A DNA stretch of 64,000 nt, taken from Flectonema sp. DT1601. Taxonomy: Eukaryota > Euglenozoa > Diplonemea > Diplonemida > Diplonemidae. This document shows positions 44,865 to 53,888 of this stretch, one piece after another. Position 1 is the stretch's first letter. Each line of letters begins with the position of its first letter. Location of the stretch: NCBI GenBank assembly GCA_964019425.1, contig OZ025812.1, positions 821,027 through 885,026 of the forward strand, written 5' to 3'. The notes beneath the pieces were generated by a model. The model was not told the DNA's origin. It was given only the letters and a program-made list of their open reading frames with translations, and made no database searches. A program made the position numbers and the translations under genes.

Positions 44865-45240
44865 CGGAGATAGCCAGTTAGTGATTAGATTCTTCCCACC
44901 TACCGCAGTATTGGGGACCCTCAGAAGAGTCACTCGGTACTCTTTGAGTGTCTACCTAACCGATACTCGGTGGTCTGATGGACTTGATAACTAACTAACT
45001 AGTTAGGAGTAATTCAGTCTCAAAATTTTGATGAATTCGAGTAGCTAAGATTAAGGTCTGAAACTACATAACCATGTTGACGTGGTTCCCTTGGCTGAGA
45101 AGGGCAAACGCGATGAGTAGGACAGGCCTGACACCGCAGTGTCCCCCTTACTTTCTTCGCTGAAGAGGGCTGGGTAAGGGGAATGGTCCGAAGAAAGATT
45201 GTTTTTAATCTTAGCCCGAAACCAACTTGTTTGTTGTCCT
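44865..45240. other. Hairpin-rich tract, class unknown
   Basis: Hairpins: AAGAGT...ACTCTT (about 44933-44955), ACCGA-TAC-TCGGT (about 44959-44971), CCCTT-ggctgag-AAGGG (about 45089), GACAC-CGCA-GTGTC (45130-45143). Directly after it, CCCCTTAC (45144-45151) and TTTCTTCG (45152-45159) are followed by GTAAGGGG (45174-45181) and CGAAGAAA (45189-45196), in the a-b-a'-b' order of a pseudoknot or of two exclusive hairpins. Could be a structured RNA or part of a repeat element. Confidence 0.4.
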
Positions 45241-45360
45241 ACGAAGTTTTGCTTTTTTTTTTGATTGACTGATAATTATTAATACTAACTAGTTAGGAGT
45301 AATTCAGTCTCAAAATTTTGATGAATTCGAGTAGCTAAGATTAAGGTCTGAAACTACATA
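44994..45360. repeat. Perfect 77 bp direct repeat, 290 bp apart
   Basis: 44994-45070 and 45284-45360 are identical, starting ACTAACTAGTTAGGAGT and ending GGTCTGAAACTACATA. The 213 bp between them hold the pseudoknot-like motif. The identity suggests a recent duplication; the copies do not start TG or end CA and I do not class the element. Confidence 0.9.
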
Positions 45361-45846
45361 TCTTTTTACCCCGGATGTTGGGAAACTGTAGAAATGAATT
45401 ACTTTTTTTTATTCTCATTAAAAAATTAATGATACTAGCTGAATGGGTATTGCGAAAAAATCAAACAATGATGATCCAAAAAATAACTCGATTCCGTACT
45501 GCACTGAATGACAACACTGAAAAAGAGATTGTAAAAAAAAAAAAAAAAAAAACCTCTTTAACATTGCCTTTAGTCAACGCTGGTTCAAAAACTCTGGTAC
45601 GATTTATTTTGTTTCATAAAAAATATGTTTCAAAACATTTTCTTTCTCCCTGAGAGAACAATAGCTGAGTGTGTCTAGCCTTTTTTTTTTTTTTTTTAAT
45701 ACTGCAAACAGCTTTTATTACATTGTTCTATCGCAGCATGCTTTTCCTTCTCTGAAGGATTTGTTTGTTTTCTGATAACCAGATTTTTCAATCATATGCT
45801 CTTAGCGAATCCTTAATCTCATTGTAGTCACAGGACATGCTAATAT

Positions 45847-45955
45847 CTCACGGTTGCTGGTAGTGATATAACTGTTAACCCCCTGTGAGCTTTTTCCTGG
45901 CTTTTGGCTTCCTTAGGGCTTCGTAAATAAATAAAATAAAAAAAAAATAAATACG
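45847..45955 (+). repeat. Dispersed repeat R2, partial diverged copy
   Basis: Matches the right two thirds of the 51851 copy: GGTAGTGATATAACTGTTA, GTGAGCTTTTTCCTGGCTTTTGGCTTCC and the GGCTTCGTAAATAAATAAA tail. More diverged than the other two copies. Confidence 0.7.
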
Positions 45956-46018
45956 ACACTATTCTCTGTGATGCTGTACGATGACAGCTAGTTAGAGAGG
46001 TCGTTCTCCTGTTCTCCT

Positions 46019-46049
<31 letters not shown>

Positions 46050-46545
46050 CCAAATTAAGTTGGCATACGAAAACCAAGCATTATTTGTTACAATTTATAT
46101 CCTGGTACTGGCTGCTGTGTTTATCACTGCATGTAGTCTGGGTGAGAAAATCTGTTTAGTTCGATTCTGTGTCCCATCTTTTTTTTTAATTTTTTTTTTA
46201 ACATAACATTTTTTTTCTTCAAACATTCTCGGTGTTTGTAATATTCTGAGCCACAGTGACTTATTTGATCAAAGTTTTCCTTCGTTCACCTGTTGTGTTC
46301 CATCTTTTTTTTTGTTTCCGTAAAAATGTTTTTTATCTACTGTAATTCTTGTTTTTTTTTTTTTTTTTTGTTCTTTCCCTAATTCCTTTTTAAAAAAAAA
46401 ATAGAATTATAAATAACTCTCCTTACTCCTCAGCAAAACACGAACTATAGATGGCAGCACTAGACATGTAGTAGAAGTACTTTAAATTCATTTTAGGTAA
46501 AACGATTTATTTTATAACTCTGATTTCATTCAAGACATTACTAAG

Positions 46546-48229
46546 ATGGGTAATTGCTCTAGCGATAGCGGGGCGAAGAAACCCCCTATGAAGGCAGCAA
46601 AGGAAACGCGCTCCTCTGCGCGGATGGGTGGATATGGAAGTGAGAGTTTGAGAGGGAGTTTGAAAGCGAGAGCTCCAGTCAAGAGCAACAGTACGAATAA
46701 CAGCAGTACTAACAACAGCCCAGCAGCAGTTCCAGCTGCGAAACCAGAGCCTATGGCTAAACCAGTTGCTTCTCCAAAGGGATCTAATAGAATGCAGGAC
46801 ACAATGAGATCGCGAAGTGCTAAGTCTACTCTTCGAAGTGGTGAAGGGATCGTTATCGACAACAACGGAACCAAGAGAGTAATCACCGCCGCTGCTAGAA
46901 GAGAGAACGAGTTCAATAGATACGCAACAGCGCTTCTTCAAAAAGAGGAATCTTATGAAGAATGGTCTACAGATAAATGGCCATGGCCATGGTTGATGGT
47001 TGACCCACCACACCCAAAGAAATCGAGTCAGGCTGATTATGTTTTATTTTTAAAGTGTTTTAGGATATTAGAGAGCAGTGAAGTCGACGCCTACCAGTCT
47101 TGGAAAAAAGACGATCCTGAAAACGCTCGTCAACTCCTAGCCTCTGCGAGTGATGATAAGCTGGAGAGGACTGTAACAGAAGAAGTACCCACAGCGGTTG
47201 ACGACACTACAGATAGTCCGAAATTGAATCACGCAATACCTCGCCACCAAGAAATTCATAATATTAGAAATGTTAAGGTATCTGACTATGAAGCAGAAGT
47301 CTATCCAAAAACTGAAGCTGAGGCTTCTCTCTTAGTCAGAACGCTTCGCTCATCTCCTCTATTCGGACACGTAGTACGTGACACAGTATTGTTAAAGGTC
47401 GCTGGATGTATGAAAAAGAGAATCGTCCCACCGAATACGATGCTCTTTAAAAGAGGAGAGATTCCTTCACAACCGTACTTCTACGTGGCTGTGGCTGGTG
47501 ATGTTCTGATTGACGGAATTAAACAGCGGACGTGCTGTGCATTTGGAGATTTTGCAGTTACAAGTACGCTAGCAAAGTCTGAACAGACGATCACAACAGG
47601 TGAGGATTCTGTAACTGTTTTTCTTCTTGAGAATGATGTTTTCAATGGAGTGATGGGAAGACTTTCTCATGAGAAGAGAGAACAGTATAAGAAATGGCTC
47701 AAAGATATTCATTTTCTAAGCACTCAAACTCCTTCTGCGATACTACAACTCGCTGATGCCCTACAAGAGAAAAAATACACTCCTGGAGAGGTCATTGTTG
47801 AGTTCGACCAGCTGGGTGACTACATGCATTTCATCGTTGAAGGTACGGTTGATGTAATTGGACGAGAATCTAGTGAAGATGGCGTACTCCTACCTGATAA
47901 AAAGAGATGGGTTTGTGATTTCAAAGCTGGTCATCCAATCGGTTATTGTGAGTTCTTTGAACCACAGCCATCTCGTAACATTGCTGATTGCGTTGCTAAA
48001 GATACCGTAATCACTGCTCGTATCAACAGACAACACTTTGAAGCTTGCATGGGACCAGTCAAAGACCTGCTGGAACAACTCACTGAGGCTCCTGAATACG
48101 CATATTATAGGTGTGTTTTTTTTATTAATAGTTTTATTAACAAAAAAAAAACAATCAAAAAAAAAAAAAAAAAAAAAAAACAGGGAGACAAAAGAAAAGC
48201 AACGGGCCCTTGACAGCTCAGGAAAGTAG
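46546..48229 (+). CDS. PKA regulatory-subunit-like protein with two cyclic-nucleotide-binding folds
   Basis: Exons 46546-48110 and 48184-48229, about 536 aa. MGNCSSDSG at the start suits N-myristoylation (Gly2, Ser5-6). Residues 10-130 are disordered and basic. Two CNB folds follow: A about 263-385 (SSPLFGHVVRDTVLLKVAGCMKK, then YVAVAGDVLIDG and FGDFAV) and B about 388-520 (FLSTQTPSAILQLADAL, YMHFIVEGTVDVIG, GYCEFFEPQPSRNIADCVA). In site A the phosphate cassette has FGD for FGE and no Arg; in site B an Arg and Glu remain but spacing is odd, so cAMP binding is doubtful. Trypanosome PKA-R has a similarly altered site and responds to nucleosides instead; I infer a comparable change. No dimerisation domain is evident. 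The 73 nt intron splits the last 15 codons. Confidence 0.78.
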
Positions 48230-48474
48230 AAAATAAATTTTTTTATTATTACTGAGAAAAAAAAAAAAAAAGGTCTTCATTTGCGCTTGAAAAGCGACGA
48301 CGTTTGCAAGTAGTCTTGTTGGACAGTGAGTAACTTCTTTGTGATGTTATCGGATGAAGATTACTGGGAGATCCAAAGCCTGATGACTGTCACTAATTGC
48401 CATCACTGGATGCGAACACTCAGAAAGCAAATCTGATTAAGTTGTAACGAACGCCACTCACCGTTTTAAAATGT

Positions 48475-48492
48475 ATGCCCTAAATAGGGCAT
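48475..48492. promoter_or_regulatory. Perfect 8 bp dyad downstream of the PKA-R-like gene
   Basis: ATGCCCTA-AA-TAGGGCAT, 246 nt after the stop codon. It could be a 3' UTR hairpin or a protein-binding palindrome; there is no evidence to choose. Confidence 0.4.
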
Positions 48493-50281
48493 TAGTTTTT
48501 ACATGTACTAATCGTAAAATCCAATAAAAAAAAAAAAATGATCGTATGAAAGGTGTGAGGATTTACTTGGTTGAAATTTGTGTTACTGCAGCGAAGCAAG
48601 TCTCCTTGTCCCTTCCGAGTGGCGCGAAACAAAAAAAAAAAAAAAAAGACAAACAAAAGCAGAAATAGCAGTGAGGTGTTCCTGCCTGTGGATGGTTAGC
48701 TGAACACGAGCTGCCTTCTTTTTTTGCACAGGGCTTACTAATAGTCGTATTCGGTCCGTGTTGTTAATTGTTCGTATTTTTTTTCGTTTTTTTTTTTCCC
48801 CCCTTCTTTTTTTTCTTCGTTTTCCCCTTCCTGTTTACATAAAATACAAATCACGCAAAAATTTGTCACCCGACCACCCCTGTCCTTTGTTTTTTTTCGT
48901 TTTTTTTTTTTTTTTTTTTGTTCTCGCCCCTTCCGCTTTTCCGTCATCATCACTACCCATAAGCTGCCAGAGAAGTGCCTTCCGCAGTTTAATCAAAAAC
49001 TTACAATGAATACTAGTCAGTCAACAAAAAAATCTGTTTTTTTTTTTTTTTTTTAAATTTTTTTTTGTTGTTCCTACGCATTCATCCGATGGCACAAAGA
49101 GATCCATTGAGTCTTTTGTAAGCGATATTTATGACAAAAAAAAAACAAAAAACAAAAAAAAAACTCTCCTTTAGTATTTTTTTTTTTTTTTTTTTTTTTT
49201 TTGTTTCCACTTGTTGAATAATTTTGATGAAATCTCTACTTTTACGTGGAAAACAATAACAAGCGAAAAGCTCCCCTCCAATCTCTTGATGGGAGGGGGA
49301 CTTGATTTGCTTGCGCCTATGTAGCACAATATTCTCTTTATGTTATGTGTTAGCCTTGCGGATTTTCATGGTCTTGTTCTCTCAACTGACTCACTGTGGT
49401 GGTCTCTGGGTGGAGACTTTTTTTGTGATGTTGTTCATAGTGCTTTTGTCTCCCCGGGGGATTACCGATCAGAAGGAAGTCCTTTGGAAGAACTAAGGGA
49501 AAAAAAAAAAAAAAAAAAAAGAAATAATAATAATAATAAATAATGATTACAATAAAAAAAAAAAAAAAGTGATGCCTTTTTTTTTCCTTGTCAAAATTAC
49601 AAAATCAGCAAGAAAAAAAAAAAAAATAAATAAATAAAAAAAAATCAAATGCAAAAAAAAAAAAAACGAAGGAAAAGTTAACATGCGAGTGAGCAAGAAA
49701 TCTCTTTTGCTGGTTTCTGGCTTTGTGTGTGATGCGTTGCTCGGATATTGTTAGTATTTACTGGTACTGTCAGTCCGGTTCCAGCTTGGTAGTTCTCTGT
49801 TTGAGTAATTACTATTTTTTTTTTTTTTTTAAAAATCGTTTCTTGTGCGATGGGATTTCGCTAATTATCCCCCCATCCAATCAATCAAAAAAAAAAAAAA
49901 AAAAAAAAAAATACTACCTGACTCTTTCTCCATAAGAGAGAAGTGACTGAAATTGAAATTATAGCAGCTGGTAGGGGTCCTCTTTATCATTTCAGCCCCC
50001 CCTCTACTTCGCCATTCCAAACAGTAAGATGACTTTCCTTTAGAGCTCCGACAGCACTTTTAAAACTCCTCCCATTTTCTATTTCTACATACCCAAGCAA
50101 TTTTATGGGTGTTTTTTTATTTGTGCATTTTTGGTTGTTTTTTTTTATGCTTTTTTTTTTTTTTTTCCCCCAAGTTGGTAGCTATATACCAACTAATTAG
50201 GTGAAAAAAAACGCTTTTAGCCTTTAGAGAGGGAAACAAATGTTTTTTTTCTCTTCTTTTTTTTTTCTTTCTTTATTTTTT

Positions 50282-50409
50282 ATACCGACGTAGTCGGAAA
50301 AGAAAACTATTCAGATTGAAAGCCGGTATTTCCTATGGTCATGATTTATTTTCCCCCGTGCGACAGGATTCTGTCTGCGTTCAACGAAATATAAGGCTAA
50401 TCTGAATGG
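50282..50409 (-). repeat. Hairpin-ended dispersed repeat (R1), diverged copy
   Basis: ATACCGAC-GTA-GTCGG, then AAACTATTCAGATTGAAAGCC and at the right AAGGCTAATCTGAATGG. The middle is diverged, but both ends and the hairpin stem are kept; the hairpin loop differs (GTA rather than GAA). Confidence 0.75.
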
Positions 50410-51249
50410 TTTTCTTTTTTTTTCTTTTATTATTAAAAACCCTCTTATTCCTGTGATTAGTGTTTGAATATCTTGTGTCTGAATGATCCTAAGGATGTCT
50501 TCCGTTGGGTTAGCCTCCTACGTTTGCTTTGAAAAAGCTTGGCTGAGCATCACTATAGTTATACGAAGTTGCACTGTTGTTTCTTTTCTTTTATATAAAC
50601 AACTAATTTCCCCCTTCCTGCGTTCATTTTTTTTGTTCTTCGCGTTCTTGCAGCAAAGTTATAATGTAAAAGTACTTACGTCAATTGCAGAGTGTTTGCC
50701 TACACTTAACATTACCTTAGTCGACATGTGTCTCAGAAGTAATGTTAAAAAATTATCGTCATGTTGTTTTATGATGCAATACATTTGTATTTTACGTACA
50801 AAATCAAACAGTTAATCCCTCCTGCGTGTCATTTTTCTTTGCGTTATGACGAGTACTTGGTGTTGGCGTAAAACTAAAAGGGAAAATATGATGTAACTCG
50901 CAATTGTAAAGGAGCAAAAAAAAAAAATCTTTTTTTTTTTTGAGACATTATGTATTATTGTTGGGTAGTTTATATCTGCCTGTCTTGTCTGTTTTTTTTT
51001 TTTTAAATTTTTTTTTTCTCAAAAAAAAAAAAAAAACCCCACGCGGTCAAAAGACCTTCTTGCTACGCATGTGCGTACCTACTTGCTATGTACTTCACTC
51101 TTGTTATTATTATTATTGTTATTGTTGTTTTTCTTTTTTTTTTTTATAACCTCTTTCAAAGATAGAAAAAGCCTTCCAACGTTTTTTGCCACACAAATGT
51201 AAGTGCGTGTAAGCAAAATATGATATAACGAAAACAAGGAAAGGTTGGG

Positions 51250-51280
<31 letters not shown>

Positions 51281-51850
51281 TTTTATTATTATTATTATCC
51301 CCAAATCTGTTAAGTTTCATCCCTGCTATTCTCAATTACATAAACATCCCGTATCTGAATTTCAACGAAATGAACAACACGTGTCCGCATCACTCTTTTT
51401 TGTATAGTTCGGTGTTAAGTCAGTGTAATCCTCCACCAGAAAAAAAATAAAAAAAAAAAATCAAAAAGTTATTCCCACACGACAGTATATATTTTTTTTC
51501 CCTCTTTTTTTTCCCCCCTCGACCCTTACCCTTTTGGTCTCTTACCTTAGGTGTCAAAAAAAAAAATAAAATAATAACATAAAATAAAGGGAATGTTCTT
51601 GACCCTTTTACAGGTCTAATCTCGGCAGTTTTTTTCAGCATCAAAAAAAAAAACAATTATTTTTGAAATGGAAATCCGAATTTTCAAAAAAAAAAAAACT
51701 AGAATGAAGGTCCCAGGACTTACTGATGAAGGAAGGCCTAAGAGGGACAGGTAGTTCCAAGGTATTGAATGAGCAGCAGAGCGAGATAGTTTTTTTTTTT
51801 TTTTTTTTTTTTTTCTTCCAAATTAGCACCATTTTATAACAAACCCATAT

Positions 51851-52024
51851 TCACTGTCTGCTCGCACGGGCGGTGGGTTTAGGTAGTCATTTGTTCCAGG
51901 TTATTCTACGTCTCTTATCGTCTGTGAGAGTCTCAAGGTTGGCTGGTAGCGATATAACTGTTACCCCTGTTGAGCTTTTCCTGACTTTTTGGCTTCCTAG
52001 GCTTCGTAAATAAATAAATAAATA
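51851..52024 (+). repeat. Dispersed repeat R2, most complete copy
   Basis: Starts CACTGTCTGCTCGCACGGG and ends GGCTTCCTAGGCTTCG(TAAA)n with about five TAAA/AATA units. The simple-repeat tail is typical of LINE 3' ends and the SINEs that borrow them. Nearly identical to 40684-40838, so one of them moved recently. Confidence 0.8.
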
Positions 52025-53888
52025 CTGACTAGGTAACCGTTCCCTGCGTAGTTTTTTTTTCTTTTTTCTTTTTTCTTTTTTCTTTTTGCATGTTCTTAAA
52101 AAAAAAAAAAGGAAAAAAAAAAAAAAAAACAACAACGTTTCTTATCTATCTTCTTCATGTTTTAATATAATTTTTTTCTTTTTTCTTTTTTTTTTTTTTT
52201 TTTTTTTTTCATTCGGAGACCTTTTCTGGCTCTGCGAACGACATCGTTACAGTAGTGATAGTCGGATAGTTTTATTATTTTATTAATTTTTTTTTATTCC
52301 TTTTTTCTTCTGTTGAGTTGCGGGAACTAAATGTGTAACAGGACCGAATGATTGAAAAGTGATCCCTAAAAACTACATATTGTCGCTTTTTTAGATGCTT
52401 GTGATGGGCTATTGACATATTGCTTATCTAAAGCATAACCGACTTCGTTTTTCTTTCCCTCGAATGACTGGATTAATCAATGAAGTAGCTGTTGCAATTT
52501 TTTTTTCCTTCTTTTTGTAAGTAATTTTCCCTTTCTTTTTTTGTTTTGTTGTTTGCGACGTGGTAGCAGCCGTCTCGGAGGGGGAGAGGGGGCTCTGTTT
52601 GTGAAATTGATTAGGAATTCAACAAACTCTCGAGGTTTTATTTTTAAAACAGCATTGTTTATATCTATTTATTTTTTTAAAATTTAATTACTTGTTTGTT
52701 GACATTACTCTGATCGAAAAAAAATTTGCCACGAAAGTTTATCCCTTTAGAGACGGATCGCCCACCACTTCATTATTATTATTTTTTTTTTTTTCAAATT
52801 TTATGCAAAAAAAAAAAAAAAAAACCAAAAAAAAGAAGCGGATAAGTATTTTTATCACTAAGTTGAGAAACAGAAAAAAAAAAAAAAAAAAAAAAAAAAA
52901 CAATATTTTAATTTGTTCTTTAAGTTGAGATCTTTACGGGAAAATAAAAATAAAAAATAAAAAATAGAAGAAAACCGCTGTACTGTTCTTAAACTCTCCT
53001 TCTACATGAGCTGTGGAAGCGACTGCTTAATACGTGAGGGTTCATTGATACTAGCTAACAAGCTTTATCGCTGTTGAGGGTGAGAATACTGTGGGCATGC
53101 AAAAAAAAAAATGGACTCGTGTAGGGTATCTATAGATAGCTTATTGTAGGGTTTTGAGTGCGTTGTTGTTACTGCATGCGACCAATCAATTTTTTTTATC
53201 TCTCTCTCTTTTTTTTTTTTTTTTTTTTTTTGACATGATCTGTCCCAACAGGTATACCTTATACAAAAGTGAAAGATCACATACCTATATATTCGTATTC
53301 TATTTTGTTTGATTTAAAAATAATTTTTTTTGAAACGTTTTTTAGCTTTCCGCCATTTGAGACTTACAAATTAATTTTTCTTATATGTTTTTTCGAGAGC
53401 AATCTAATAACAGGGTTGCTGGTTGACCCTCCAAGCTTCCCTCCCTCGGGTAAGCTGAAGCCGTTAGCAGAGAGCTACAAGGTGAGGGGAAAAAAAAACA
53501 AAAAAAACAAGAAAAATTAAAATTAAAATTAAAACACCTGCAATGAAAAAAGCAAAAAGAAAATGTATAAGAAGATTATTATGCAAGAACCCTGAGAAAT
53601 GAGGAAAAAAAAAAAAAAAGTTGACACCCCCGACCCAAGCACCCCCTTTTAGGTGGTAAACCAAAAAACTTATTGGCTTAGTTTATTCAATTTAAAAAAC
53701 TCATTTTCCTTGGAAATTCGAATTTCTTATTTTTTATACCAAGACAGACGCAATTTAGCAAACCATGAACTGCGAGGTCAATAAAGTACTTTATCTGTAT
53801 TAATTGTGTTTGTTTTGTTTGTTGTTTTTATTCATTTTTGAAATATTATTTTTTGACAGATCAAAAGAAAACAACAAAAGTCACAACA

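Larger units (their letters stand above)
43571..46545. other. Spacer with structured, GC-richer tracts
   Basis: Begins and ends in homopolymer-rich sequence, but 43790-44130 and 44860-45240 are markedly less AT-rich and full of hairpins (listed separately). A perfect 77 bp direct repeat brackets part of the second tract, and an R2 fragment lies at 45847-45955. CATTTTAG ending at 46496 is an acceptor candidate 49 nt before the next ATG. Confidence 0.6.
48230..53888. other. 5.6 kb AT-rich spacer before the array
   Basis: Homopolymer-rich with artefactual Lys/Phe frames. It contains an 18 bp dyad (48475-48492), R1 (50282-50409), an R4 fragment (about 50700-50825), a 30-nt piece at 51702-51735 shared with 13708-13740, R2 (51851-52024) and several (AT/TAA)-type simple repeats. 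TTGACAG ending at 53860 is the acceptor candidate for the first array gene. No confident gene. Confidence 0.55.

Noticed and set aside
44994-45360. The 77 bp direct repeats as terminal repeats of a miniature LTR element
   Set aside because: They lack TG...CA ends, a primer-binding site and a target duplication; a simple tandem duplication explains them.
48385-48465. Possible C/D box snoRNA (TGATGA near 48392 and CTGA near 48443)
   Set aside because: There is no terminal stem and no internal C'/D' pair; the motifs are short enough to occur by chance.
53838-53888. Upstream extension of array copy 1 giving extra N-terminal residues
   Set aside because: It starts at TTG and runs through an acceptor-like TTGACAG; the ATG at 53889 directly begins a good signal peptide and is shared by all copies.
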